Made by a program: the position numbers and the translations under genes
Notes under the pieces: model-generated
The model's input: the letters and a program-made list of their open reading frames with translations, nothing else
Told to the model about the DNA's origin: nothing
The model's database searches: none
Shown: piece by piece, positions 53,311-62,543 of the stretch
Position numbering within the stretch: position 1 is the stretch's first letter
Layout: each line of letters begins with the position of its first letter
NCBI GenBank assembly: GCA_039185015.1
Contig: JBCDAU010000010.1
Coordinates: forward strand, 1 to 64,000
Source: JBCBSZ01 sp039185015
GTDB taxonomy: Bacteria > Actinomycetota > Acidimicrobiia > Acidimicrobiales > Poriferisodalaceae
Direction of reading: 5' to 3'
DNA length: 64,000 bases

Positions 53311-53933
53311 GAGGTGGCCTGCTCCGCATCGAAGACGTAGGTCTGGACGCTGCGCCGCCCCTGGAGCGAATTGCCGGCGTCGATCGGGACGCTCACCTCG
53401 AAGCACAGCGTCTCGGAGCGGCCGACCCGCAACAGCCGATCGCCCGGCTGTGGTCCCGTGGTCGGGTCCCCGAAGATCCGCAGCGGCTCCCCGTCGCCCA
53501 GGCGATCCGGTGCGTCGATGACGGCCCCGGTGGCGTAGGTCGCGGCGGAGCACCCGGCGTTCGTGAGCCGGAGGGAGGCCTGCAACGACTCGGCGAGAGC
53601 TCCGTCGCCACTCACGACGGCGAGGGTGTACCGAAGCGGCAGGTCACCGCCGTTGCGCACCTCGAGACCGAAGTGGATCGTCTCGCCCGGCACCAGGTTC
53701 TCGAACGACTGATCGGAGGACACTCGGCCGGCCGCGATGTCGACCGTCGCGGCGGCGGCCCGGACCGTGCCGATGCTGTCGCGCCCCACGAACGAGCTCT
53801 GGGTGCCCGTCAGGATCAGGACCACGGCCACCGGGACGAGCGCGGCGAGGGCGGCGAGCACGACGACGAATGGACGGCGACGTTCCTCCTCGTCCAGCTC
53901 CGACGCCTCCCCCAGCGGAAGGTGATCGCTCAC
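53307..53933 (-). CDS. Camelysin/TasA-like protein 2
   Basis: The 208-aa protein has an acidic cytosolic start, a membrane helix (about 22-44), then SSFVGRDSIGTVRAAAATVD and an immunoglobulin-like beta domain with GETIHFGLEVRNGGDLPLRY. It ends in VQTYVFDAEQATS, sharing the FDAEQ end with the protein at 51984. The spacing of helix and following segment fits a SipW substrate, though the LFTD motif is degenerate. The GTG at 53933 overlaps the previous stop (GTGA) and the stop overlaps the SipW start (ATGA). Confidence 0.65.
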   Translation of the reverse strand: MSDHLPLGEASELDEEERRRPFVVVLAALAALVPVAVVLILTGTQSSFVGRDSIGTVRAAAATVDIAAGRVSSDQSFENLVPGETIHFGLEVRNGGDLPLRYTLAVVSGDGALAESLQASLRLTNAGCSAATYATGAVIDAPDRLGDGEPLRIFGDPTTGPQPGDRLLRVGRSETLCFEVSVPIDAGNSLQGRRSVQTYVFDAEQATS

Positions 53934-54532
53934 CGGACCGCGCTCTCCCAGATGATGTCGGCTGCGGCGGTCCGCCCCATCGCCGCCGCGTCGTCGCGCA
54001 CCTCCACGATGAACCGGAAGGTCGCGCTCATGGGCGACGTCGGCACGTCGAGCACCTCGAGCGGGAGGGCGGACGTCTCGGTCGCGAGGTCCGCGAGCGT
54101 GCCTTCCCACACGGGACCGAGCTCCACGAACCCCGCGCAGTCGTCGAAGCCGCCGCCGACACCCCGCTCGATACGAACGTCGAGCAGCTCCGCGAGATCA
54201 CCTTCCACGTCGGCCCGCATCCGGACCACCGCGGGTTGGATCGTGCCCCGGTAGAAGACCTCGATGCACTGCTCGACCGGTCGTCCCGGAGCCATGCCGC
54301 CGAGATCGAAGAGGCTGGCGCCGGCGTCGTCGTCGGTCAGGTCGACCGTGCCCGCCTCGAAGGAGTTGGTCGCCCTGACCGACTCGGGCCGCAGCGAGCT
54401 CGCGGTCGAGCTGACCACCAGCGACGAGACGATGACCGTCGCGACGGCGACCGAGAGCATCGCCGCCGTCGCCCGGAGCACGCCGGCGCGGGCGGCGACG
54501 GAGTCGTCGAGGTGCTGCTCAGCTCGAGACAT
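53930..54532 (-). CDS. Camelysin/TasA-like protein 3
   Basis: The 200-aa protein has a helix at about 20-45 followed by SSLRPESVRATNSFEAGTVD, the position and pattern (..SFEAGTVDL) of SipW-type substrates, then a beta-rich domain with two Cys. MAPGRPVEQCIEVFYRGTIQ parallels the MAPGDEEVAALTIGNSGTI segment of the protein at 51984. The start overlaps the end of the signal peptidase-GGDEF-EAL gene by 14 nt, so translation is coupled to that enzyme. Confidence 0.65.
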   Translation of the reverse strand: MSRAEQHLDDSVAARAGVLRATAAMLSVAVATVIVSSLVVSSTASSLRPESVRATNSFEAGTVDLTDDDAGASLFDLGGMAPGRPVEQCIEVFYRGTIQPAVVRMRADVEGDLAELLDVRIERGVGGGFDDCAGFVELGPVWEGTLADLATETSALPLEVLDVPTSPMSATFRFIVEVRDDAAAMGRTAAADIIWESAVR

Positions 54533-57401
54533 CGTTGCGCTCCTGCTGCTTGGCGGCGACACGACGCTGACGGGCGAGGACGTCCAGGAACCGCTCGAGC
54601 GGCAGCGGACGGTGGGCGAGGTGGCCCTGCACGAGCTCGATGTCGCAGTCGCGGACGATGGCCAGCTGCTGGGGACGCTCGACGCCCTCGGCGACCACGA
54701 TCAGTCCGAGTCCTTGGGCGAGCGAGGCCACCGAGGCGAGGATCTTCCGCTCGGTCTCCACGGACTCGCACCGGTCCACGAAGCTCTTGTCGAGCTTGAG
54801 GATGTCGAGCGACACCCGACGCAGCGAGGTGAGCGACGCCTCACCGGTGCCGAAGTCGTCCAGGGCCAGCGAGACGCCGCGACCGCGGAGCTCCTCGAGT
54901 CGGGCCAGCACCTCCGGCCGGTCGATCGCGGCCCGCTCCGACAACTCCAACACGAGGCACTCCGGCGGCAGGCCGGTGCCGGCCAGCGAGGTCGCGATGA
55001 GCTGCACGAGCTCCCGCCGCTCCAGCTGACCGGGGCTGAGGTTGACTGCGACGGGCACGGGCGGTCCGCTCGGCACCTGCCACGCAGCCGCGGCGGCGCA
55101 GGCCGTGCGGAGCGCCCACTCCTCGATCTCGTCGCGCACGCCGGCGTCGTCGGCTGCGGCGAGCGTGTCCAGCGGTCCGATCCGCCCGAGCTCGGGGTGC
55201 TGCCACCGCAGCAACGCTTCGGCGAGCAGCACGCGCAGCGGACCCGGGGAGGCGGCAACGATCGGTTGGTACTCGAGCACGAGTTGACCGGCGGCCGCCG
55301 CCGTACGGATGTCGTTGCGGAGCTGGACCGATCGTCGCGGCACGGCCTCCAGCGATTCGTCGAAGCGCCGCCAGCTCCGCTTCCCGGCCGCCTTGACCGA
55401 GTACATGGCGGCGTCGGCTCGCCGGACCAGCTCGTCGTCCTCCACGCCCGGCGCCGACTCGGCGAGGCCGACGCTCGTGCCGACGACGGCCACGTCGTTC
55501 CCGAGCTCGACCGGCACACCGACCGCGTCGACGATCGACTGCGCGAGCTGCTCGAGGGCGCGCGTGTCGTGGCGGATGGCGACCACGACGAACTCGTCGC
55601 CGCCGAGGCGGGCGACGAGATCCTGCTCCTCGGTCAGACCGGCCAGACGACCGGCGATCTCGACGAGGAGCGCGTCGCCCGCATCGTGGCCGAGCTCGTC
55701 GTTGACGGCCTTGAAGCCGTCCAGATCGCAGAACAGGACACCGGCGATCATGTCCTCGTCGTGGGGCCGGCCGTCGAGGTAGCGGTGGAACCCGGCGCGG
55801 TTCGGCAGGCCGGTCAGCGCATCCGTCAAGGCCTGCTCTTCGAGAGCCTCCCTCGCGAGGCGCAGCTCGGCCACCAGCAGCTCGTTCTCCAGCGCGACCC
55901 TCGCCTGGCCGACGAGCAGCTCGGCGGCCTCGAGCTGCTCACCGGTCGCCGGGCGGCCGGCCGCGACACCGACGCGCACCGCGGCGACGGGGTCGGTCGA
56001 CAAGCGGAACGAGATGACCTGGCCCAGGCCCAGTGCCCGCAGAGCAGGAGCAGCGTGCGCATCGGCGTCGTCGATCTCGTTGCGCAGCGGCAGACGACGG
56101 CCGACGACCGCGCCCGCCGAGGTCTCCGGTTCGGGCAGCGAGCGGGTGGACGGCGACACGGCCACGACGATCCACTCGTCGTCGAGGTTCACGACGACGT
56201 CGGCGCGATCGAAGCCGAGAGCGACCGCGGTGTCCGTCACCGTCGACATCAGCTCCATCTCGACGGTGCTGACCCGTTGACCGGCCTCCGCCACCACGTG
56301 CAGGAGCTCACCGCGCTCGACGGCGGCCAGCTCCGCTTTCCGCTGGCGAGCGATGTCGACCAGCAGCTGCTCCGCGAGGAACGCACCCGGCAGGGTGATG
56401 AGCAGGAGGATGCCCAGCTGGTCGAGCAGCGAGTCGAGCTCGGACACGACTGCGCCGGCGTCGTCGCTGGAGGCGACGCGGACGGCGATCGTCGACAGCG
56501 CCACGACGATCCACGCGGAGACGGCGCCGACGATGCGGTAACGGGCGGCGGCCTCGGCGATCGGGAGACTCAGCAGGATCCAGAGCAGGGACCCGGATCC
56601 CGCGGGCGCGGCGATGAGCACCGCGAGCGCCCCGTCGGCGACCAGCTCGAAGTGGGCGCGGCGCGGCGTGTCGGGACGGACGCGGGACAACACGTTGAGT
56701 CCGCCGAACACGGCGATCGCGGCACCGGCGAGCAACAGCGGATCGATGAGGCTTGCTCCGAAGACGTCGGGGTCGGCCGCCAGCTGCGCGAGCACGAGGA
56801 GGCACACCACGTTCCGGAGGCGCCGGATCGCGGCGTCGGCGACGTCGGAGGCGACCGGACCGGCGGCGCGCCGACGCCGCCGGAGCAGGTTGCTGGACAG
56901 CATCGCGATCAGGCCCGCGAGGGAGATCGCCCACGCGAAGAAGAGCAGTGCGTGCCCGCGCTCGAGCCACACCACCGGAAGGCCGACGACCGGGATGAGG
57001 AGGCGCCCGACGCCGATGACCTGGTCCGGTGGGACGGCGACGCCGTCGGCGTCGAGGTTCGCGTCACCTCTGGTGATGTAGTGGCCGCGATCGTCGAGGC
57101 CCAGGACCCGATGGGTGATCGTGGTCCCGTCGTCGAGCGGGTCGACGAAAGTGATGACCTCGCCCTCGACCGCGACATCGCCGGGCGCCAGCTCCTCCAG
57201 CAGGACGACGTCACCGGGCGAGATCGCCGGCTGCATCGAACCCGACGTCACGACCACCGGGCTCCAGCCGGACAGCAGGACCGGGGTCAGCACCCAGAGG
57301 CCCAGGACGATCGTCGCGCAGACGTACGCCGTCGCGACCGGGACGCCGATCAGGGTTCCCCGGTGCCGGAGTCGGGCGGCGCGATCAGCGTCGAGGTTCA
57401 C
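54519..57401 (-). CDS. Signal peptidase I - membrane - GAF-like - GGDEF - EAL fusion
   Basis: A 960-aa protein. Residues 16-43 form a membrane helix; 45-130 are a SipW-type signal peptidase domain with VTSGSMQPAISPGD (Ser55) and TTITHRVLG (His97). Several membrane helices follow (about 133-170, 196-238, 255-310, 326-348), then a GAF-like region (about 365-510). A GGDEF domain (about 522-680) has ARLGGDEF (600-604); the upstream inhibitory RxxD is replaced by EEQD. The EAL domain (about 690-945) keeps EALLRW (728-733), NLSPGQ, DDFGTG (848-853), LKLDKSF (Lys869) and AEGVE. Both c-di-GMP domains look intact. Start GTG 57401, GTGA overlap with the upstream gene. Confidence 0.9.
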   Translation of the reverse strand: MNLDADRAARLRHRGTLIGVPVATAYVCATIVLGLWVLTPVLLSGWSPVVVTSGSMQPAISPGDVVLLEELAPGDVAVEGEVITFVDPLDDGTTITHRVLGLDDRGHYITRGDANLDADGVAVPPDQVIGVGRLLIPVVGLPVVWLERGHALLFFAWAISLAGLIAMLSSNLLRRRRRAAGPVASDVADAAIRRLRNVVCLLVLAQLAADPDVFGASLIDPLLLAGAAIAVFGGLNVLSRVRPDTPRRAHFELVADGALAVLIAAPAGSGSLLWILLSLPIAEAAARYRIVGAVSAWIVVALSTIAVRVASSDDAGAVVSELDSLLDQLGILLLITLPGAFLAEQLLVDIARQRKAELAAVERGELLHVVAEAGQRVSTVEMELMSTVTDTAVALGFDRADVVVNLDDEWIVVAVSPSTRSLPEPETSAGAVVGRRLPLRNEIDDADAHAAPALRALGLGQVISFRLSTDPVAAVRVGVAAGRPATGEQLEAAELLVGQARVALENELLVAELRLAREALEEQALTDALTGLPNRAGFHRYLDGRPHDEDMIAGVLFCDLDGFKAVNDELGHDAGDALLVEIAGRLAGLTEEQDLVARLGGDEFVVVAIRHDTRALEQLAQSIVDAVGVPVELGNDVAVVGTSVGLAESAPGVEDDELVRRADAAMYSVKAAGKRSWRRFDESLEAVPRRSVQLRNDIRTAAAAGQLVLEYQPIVAASPGPLRVLLAEALLRWQHPELGRIGPLDTLAAADDAGVRDEIEEWALRTACAAAAAWQVPSGPPVPVAVNLSPGQLERRELVQLIATSLAGTGLPPECLVLELSERAAIDRPEVLARLEELRGRGVSLALDDFGTGEASLTSLRRVSLDILKLDKSFVDRCESVETERKILASVASLAQGLGLIVVAEGVERPQQLAIVRDCDIELVQGHLAHRPLPLERFLDVLARQRRVAAKQQERNDVSS

Positions 57402-57949
57402 AGCGCCGCCTCGGCGACGAGCTCGAAGGCCGTCTCCAGCCCCTGCGCGCGGTCGTCGTCCATCACACCGATCCGCACGCGGTAGGACAGCGAGGCGCCG
57501 ACGCTCGCCGCGTCCCAGCTGCTGAACGCCGAGGCCGCGCTGCGGTGGCGTGCGAGCAGCTGGCTCGCGGTGCCGTCGAACACGACCTGGCTGGGGACGA
57601 AGCCGTCGCACCGGCCACCGGTGCTCGAACCCTCCTCGATGCGGACGAGCAAGTAGTCCTCGAGCCCGCCCGACCGCAGTCCGTCGCTGAAGAGCCGAAC
57701 CCGGACCGGGTCGAGATCACCCTCGTACACGACCTCGACGCAGTCCTCGACCGTGGTCGTCGGCTCCAGACCACGAACGTCGATGTCGAGCCGGGCGCCG
57801 TCGGTACCCACCGAGATCGTGCCGGTGGCGAACAGCGACCCAAGGTTGTCGGTCGTGTCGCGGAAGTCGGCGCGGGAGGTCCGGACGCCCGCGGCGACGG
57901 TGACCACCAGGCACAGCGCGGTCGCGGCGACGACGGCGTTCCTCCACAC
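57398..57949 (-). CDS. Camelysin/TasA-like protein 4
   Basis: The 183-aa product (GTG 57949) starts with a helix (NAVVAATALCLVVTVAAGV), then RADFRDTTDNLGSLFATGTI, a good SipW-type substrate pattern, and a beta domain with VEDCVEVVYEGDLDPVRVRL. A CTG at 57991 is in frame, would add a basic n-region (SSRRSGRRSDR) and would overlap the upstream stop by 4 nt, like the other junctions of this operon. The true start may therefore be further upstream than annotated. Confidence 0.65.
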   Translation of the reverse strand: MWRNAVVAATALCLVVTVAAGVRTSRADFRDTTDNLGSLFATGTISVGTDGARLDIDVRGLEPTTTVEDCVEVVYEGDLDPVRVRLFSDGLRSGGLEDYLLVRIEEGSSTGGRCDGFVPSQVVFDGTASQLLARHRSAASAFSSWDAASVGASLSYRVRIGVMDDDRAQGLETAFELVAEAAL

Positions 57950-57987
57950 CCGGTCCGATCGGCGTCCCGACCGCCGAGATGAGCCGA

Positions 57988-60900
57988 TCAGCCCACCCGG
58001 CGCAGCTGCACGTCGTCGATGAGGTTGCCGGAGTCCCCGGTCGGGGAGACGGCGGAGAGCACCAGGGTCAGCTCGGCAGAGGTCGCCACGACCTGCCCGG
58101 AGTAGCGACGCCACCCGGACGCGTCCGTCGCGAAGCTGCCCTGCGACAGACCGTCCACGAGCACCTCCACGGTGTCGACCCCCGTGCGACCGCGGTGATG
58201 GAAGGACCACTCGTAGGTGGCGCCGGCCTCGACCACGACGCTCTGCGTGATGCTCCGCGGCGCCGACACGTTCAGCTCGGCGATCTGGCGCCCGGCGAGC
58301 GCCGGCACGACCAGCCCATCCCCCTGGATCTCGAGGCTGCCGTCGGGTCGGCTCGACGTCCAGCCGGGCGGGTCGGCGTAGACAAAGGAGCTGTCGGCCA
58401 CGAACGGTGCCTCGAAGGATCCGTTGAGCAGCAGGTTGCCGTCGTTCGCGAGGTGCCAGACCGACTCGGCCGTCGGTCCGAACACACCGTCGGGGTCCTG
58501 TTGGTCGACCGCGCTCGGGTTCCCCACGTACAGGAACAGCAGCACCGATGTCCCGGTCGCGACGCTCGGGACCCGGACCCAGATCAACGCCTCGCCGGAG
58601 GTCGGATCGAACCACTCGACCTCGTGGTCGAGCCGGGTCACGCCGTCGCCGGCCGTCACCACCAGGTCGGCGCCGCCGGTCTGGGCGAGCGTGGCCAGAT
58701 CGCCGTTCGCCGCGATCCGGAGCGGCACCGGTTGGTCGGTGAGATCGGCGGTGAAGGCGGCGCCGTCGATGCCCACGCCGAGGCGGTGGCTCCACTCCCC
58801 CTGGCCGAGCCACGTTCCGGTCTCCACCGACCCGAACGAGAGGAAGCTCCCCGGGTCGCCCTGGTTCGCGTGCTCGACGCTCAGCCAGTCCACCGTCCGG
58901 GCGGCGGACAGCACGCGAACCTCGTCGAGGTGCCCATCGAGGAGCCATGAGCCGTCATCGAGGCCGCCGAGCGTCACGGGGCGACCGGGCCGGACGGGGA
59001 GCCCTCCGGTCACGGACGTCGTGGCGACCTCGACGCCGTCCACGACCAACCGCACCGCGGTGCCGTCGTAGACCAGGGCGACGTGGTACCAGGCGCCGGC
59101 GTTCACGTCGGCGGCCTGCACCGTCCGGATCGAACCACCGACCTCGACGCGGCCTCGGAGCTGCCGACCGGTCGCCCCACCGTTCGCCAGCGCGAGCTCG
59201 AAGACGGGATCGGTGGGTGAGGACGCCTTCGCGACGAGCGCCGACTCGGGCACGAGCGTGTCGGTGCGGACCCAGGCGCTGATCGTCGCGACCGCACCGA
59301 GCTCCAGGCCCGCGACGTCGATGCGGTCGTCGCTCCCGTCGAAGTCGAGGCCGTCGCCGGCGACGGCGTCGACGAGGTCGCCCGAGGTCATGGACCCCAG
59401 GGCGAGCCCTTCCCGATCACCCGGGCCCGAGTCGTCCACGTCGGGCTGTGGACCGGACGGGTCCTCGGCGAGGTGCCAGATGGCGACGGCGTCGTCCCAG
59501 ACCGCGTCGACGTCGGACTGGTCCGGAGCGTTCGGGGCGCTGTAGAGGAGGTAGATGGTCGTGTCGACGCTCGCCGACAGCAGCGGGATGCGCACCCACG
59601 CGGTGAGGGCGCCGGTCGACGAGTCCCAGCGCTCGATCTCGTGGGCCAGGGGCGTCGTCCCGTCCGCGGCGACGAACCGGATGTCGTCGCCGTCCCCCTG
59701 CGCGTTGGCGGCCAGGTCCGCGTCGGTGAGCTCGACGAGCAGCGGGAAGTCGGTGAGGTCCGAGGGGACCGAGGCGGCGCTCACCGTGATCGGTCGCCGC
59801 CTCGTCCAGGGGTCGGCGGCGTACCAGGCGCCCGGGGTGCGATCGACGAAGTCGCCGAGCGTGCCGTCTTCGAAGTCCTCGGTCACCAGCCACACCTGCT
59901 CCGGGTCGGCCGGAGGCGCCGGCGCGGCGCCGTTGCGGTGATACAGCCAATACGTGCCCGCACCGCCCGCTGCGATGTCGTCGGTCGTCCGGAACCAGAG
60001 CGTGGTGTCGGCGGCGTTCCACGCCGACCCCTCCCCGAGGATCCGGTCGAGCTCGGTCCACGTCGTGCCGTCCCAGCGCAGGACCCTGATGTCGTCACCG
60101 CTGGCCGAGGAGAACCCGTCGGCCACGAGTTGGGCGTGATCGATCGTCAGCGGCACCGAGTAGCGCTGTTCGGCCAGGACGGTGGCGTCGACGTCGAGCC
60201 GTCGACGGAAGGCCCAGTCGCCATCCCACCACGGCGGTCCGCCCCACTCGACGACCTGCCAGGCGACCGAGGCATCGTCGACCGTGGAGTCGCGGGTGAG
60301 CCTCGCATCCGTCGGGGAGGTCAGCTCGAAGGTGAAGCTGACGTCGCCGAGGTTGTCGTCGGTCGCCAGCTCGCCGCGGCCGAGGCTCTGGCCCGAGCTG
60401 GCCTGACCCGTCGCGAACATCGTCGACCGAGCGACGGTGACCGGCTCGAAGCTGGCGGTCGTGGTCGACTCGCCGGGCGCGAGATCGCTCAGGCCGTGCC
60501 GCACCACCGTGCCGTCGGCGAGCTCGACGACCTGCACCCGCAGATCGACGTCGGTGTCGATGCCGAGCCGCGTCGCCTCGATCGTGTTCTGGTCGACGAG
60601 GCGGGTGCGGACGCCGAAGTCGTCGACCTCGTCGTGGCTGGTGACCGTCCAGCCGCCGAGCACGAACGTGCGGTCCGGGTCGACGGCGGTCGGCAGCGTC
60701 GCCGTCCGGGTCGCGAGGCCGGTCAGGTCGACGGCGACGTTCTGCACCGATGCCGCTCCCGGCTGGAACTCGACCACCTGGTACGCGATCGAGCCGGATG
60801 CGAGGTCGCCGACCACGGACAGCTCGGTCGGCGAGCTGATCCAGATCCCGTAGAGGTCGTCCTGCTGGAGGAAGCTGCTGTTGCCCGGAGCGGTGAGCGA

Positions 60901-61449
60901 GAACAGGACGAAGGCCCGCCCGGGCTCGACCGACGAGATCGCGATCGGGCTCGTCGAGCCGGCGGCGATCAGACCGTGCTGCACGCTGACGCCGCAGTCG
61001 TACTCGACGACGCTCCACTCCACGACCACCGGTGTCTCCACGGCCGACGGCGACTTGGTGAATCGGAGGTTGGTGGCCGAGGTCAGCTGCACGGCGACCG
61101 TCACGTTCGGCGGTGCGCCGCTGTCGGAACGCTGGGTCGCGATGACGAACGCGCTCGCCGGGTCGACGGCGGTGATCGCGACGTCGACGTCGCCGGCCGC
61201 GGTCACCGTCTGCATCCCGGTCTGGACGGCGTTCAGGCGGGGCTGGAAGCAGTCGGTCGTGTCGAAGGTGTTCGCTCCGACGTCGTCGGTGTCGTCGAAC
61301 AGCGCGAACGAGATGGCGAACCACGCCACGATCGCCGAGGCCACGACGCCGAGCCCGACGATCCAACGGCGATCACGGCGCGCCGCGCCGGCGCTCGGCG
61401 CGCCGGGATACGGCGTACCGCGAGCGGCGTCGCTTCCGGCCTCGGGCAT
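57988..61449 (-). CDS. DUF2341/LamG surface protein with SipW-type N-terminus
   Basis: The 1153-aa protein has a basic start, a membrane helix (about 29-51) and FALFDDTDDVGANTFDT, the SipW-substrate signature. Residues about 60-400 are repeated beta-sandwich units (xxYQVVEFQ-type). DUF2341-like domains start near 405 (WWDGDWAFRRRLDVDA), 545 (DPWTRRRPITVSA) and 883 (GEWSHRLGVGIDG). A LamG/concanavalin-like domain lies at about 690-865 (ATISAWVRTD, WYHVALVYDG). The C-terminus (about 1003-1153, LLLNGSFEAP) is like a galactose-binding jelly roll. It is the first gene of the surface-structure operon. Confidence 0.75.
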   Translation of the reverse strand: MPEAGSDAARGTPYPGAPSAGAARRDRRWIVGLGVVASAIVAWFAISFALFDDTDDVGANTFDTTDCFQPRLNAVQTGMQTVTAAGDVDVAITAVDPASAFVIATQRSDSGAPPNVTVAVQLTSATNLRFTKSPSAVETPVVVEWSVVEYDCGVSVQHGLIAAGSTSPIAISSVEPGRAFVLFSLTAPGNSSFLQQDDLYGIWISSPTELSVVGDLASGSIAYQVVEFQPGAASVQNVAVDLTGLATRTATLPTAVDPDRTFVLGGWTVTSHDEVDDFGVRTRLVDQNTIEATRLGIDTDVDLRVQVVELADGTVVRHGLSDLAPGESTTTASFEPVTVARSTMFATGQASSGQSLGRGELATDDNLGDVSFTFELTSPTDARLTRDSTVDDASVAWQVVEWGGPPWWDGDWAFRRRLDVDATVLAEQRYSVPLTIDHAQLVADGFSSASGDDIRVLRWDGTTWTELDRILGEGSAWNAADTTLWFRTTDDIAAGGAGTYWLYHRNGAAPAPPADPEQVWLVTEDFEDGTLGDFVDRTPGAWYAADPWTRRRPITVSAASVPSDLTDFPLLVELTDADLAANAQGDGDDIRFVAADGTTPLAHEIERWDSSTGALTAWVRIPLLSASVDTTIYLLYSAPNAPDQSDVDAVWDDAVAIWHLAEDPSGPQPDVDDSGPGDREGLALGSMTSGDLVDAVAGDGLDFDGSDDRIDVAGLELGAVATISAWVRTDTLVPESALVAKASSPTDPVFELALANGGATGRQLRGRVEVGGSIRTVQAADVNAGAWYHVALVYDGTAVRLVVDGVEVATTSVTGGLPVRPGRPVTLGGLDDGSWLLDGHLDEVRVLSAARTVDWLSVEHANQGDPGSFLSFGSVETGTWLGQGEWSHRLGVGIDGAAFTADLTDQPVPLRIAANGDLATLAQTGGADLVVTAGDGVTRLDHEVEWFDPTSGEALIWVRVPSVATGTSVLLFLYVGNPSAVDQQDPDGVFGPTAESVWHLANDGNLLLNGSFEAPFVADSSFVYADPPGWTSSRPDGSLEIQGDGLVVPALAGRQIAELNVSAPRSITQSVVVEAGATYEWSFHHRGRTGVDTVEVLVDGLSQGSFATDASGWRRYSGQVVATSAELTLVLSAVSPTGDSGNLIDDVQLRRVG

Positions 61450-61532
61450 CTCACGGGAGACGTCGTCCGCATCGGCAGCGACCTGAGGGTTCGGCGGTGG
61501 CCGTCGTCGGACTCAGGACCCGGCTGACCAGG

Positions 61533-62543
61533 TCATGGGTCGATCTCGGTCCCGATGGCGTCCCGATCCGCGAGGACGAAGAGATAGAGCAGGGACGGCA
61601 CGACCAGCACCGCGGCGACGGCGCCCCCGATGACCAGCCCCCAGAGGGTCGCGGTCGCGCCGGCGGCATCGGCGATCTCGACCTCGTCGACCAGCACCCA
61701 CGGGTACTGCCCGAACCCCCACCCACCGACGACGGCGCCCACGGCGAGGACCGCGGCGACCCGAGCCCGACGCAGCGCACCGGTCCGCAGCAACCACAGG
61801 CTCGCGGCACCGGCGACGGCCGAACCCACCACCTCCAGCAGTCCACGACCGGTCAACCCGTCGAAGAGCGTCTCGGCGTCGGTGGCCAACGGGACGATGC
61901 CGATCAGCGCGACCGCTCCGGTGCCCAGCCCCGTCACGAGCGCCCGCCGGCGGAACCACTCGACGAGGTCCTCACGGCCGAGCGAGTCGGCCTCGGCGGC
62001 CAGGAACACCGCAGCGAGGAACGCGCACGTCAGCACGGCGAGGGCGCCGCCGAGCAGCGACGTGGGCCCGAGCCAGCTCGTCCAGCGGTTGTCGGTGCCG
62101 TCGAGGGGCACGCGGCCCGAGGCGATCGCCCCGGCGATCGCGCCGAGGAAGAACGGCGTGATGAGCGACGAGGAGGCGAACACGACGCCGTAGAGGCGCG
62201 CCTCGCCGAAGCTCGCCGAGTACTTGCGGAAGGCGAAGCCCGCCCCTCGGGCGACGATGCCGAGCCCGACCAGCCAGAACGGCACGTAGAGCGTGCGCAT
62301 GATCGCGGCGAAGGCCTCGGGGAACCCCGTCCACAAGAAGACGAGCACGAAGATCAACCAGACGTGGTTGGCCTCCCACACCGGTCCGATGGCGTGGTCG
62401 ATCAGGCGTCGCCGGTCGGCCCCCCGCTCGTCGCGGCCGGCGAGCAGGTCCCACACGCCGCTCCCGAAGTCGGCGCCGCCGAGCACCGCGTAGGCGACGA
62501 CGCCGAGGAACATGATCAGCGCGACGGCGTCGGCGACGCTCAC
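61533..62543 (-). CDS. cydB: Cytochrome bd quinol oxidase subunit II
   Basis: The 336-aa protein is all membrane helices, with the CydB N-terminus ALIMFLGVVAYAVLGGADFG, the GPVWEANHVWLIF motif, and WTGFPEAFAAIM. The family length is about 335-380. With CydA it forms the bd-type terminal oxidase that reduces oxygen at low concentration without pumping protons. The GTG at 62543 overlaps the cydA stop (GTGA). cydCD, needed for assembly in many bacteria, are not in this window. The surface-protein operon starts 83 bp downstream. Confidence 0.95.
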   Translation of the reverse strand: MSVADAVALIMFLGVVAYAVLGGADFGSGVWDLLAGRDERGADRRRLIDHAIGPVWEANHVWLIFVLVFLWTGFPEAFAAIMRTLYVPFWLVGLGIVARGAGFAFRKYSASFGEARLYGVVFASSSLITPFFLGAIAGAIASGRVPLDGTDNRWTSWLGPTSLLGGALAVLTCAFLAAVFLAAEADSLGREDLVEWFRRRALVTGLGTGAVALIGIVPLATDAETLFDGLTGRGLLEVVGSAVAGAASLWLLRTGALRRARVAAVLAVGAVVGGWGFGQYPWVLVDEVEIADAAGATATLWGLVIGGAVAAVLVVPSLLYLFVLADRDAIGTEIDP

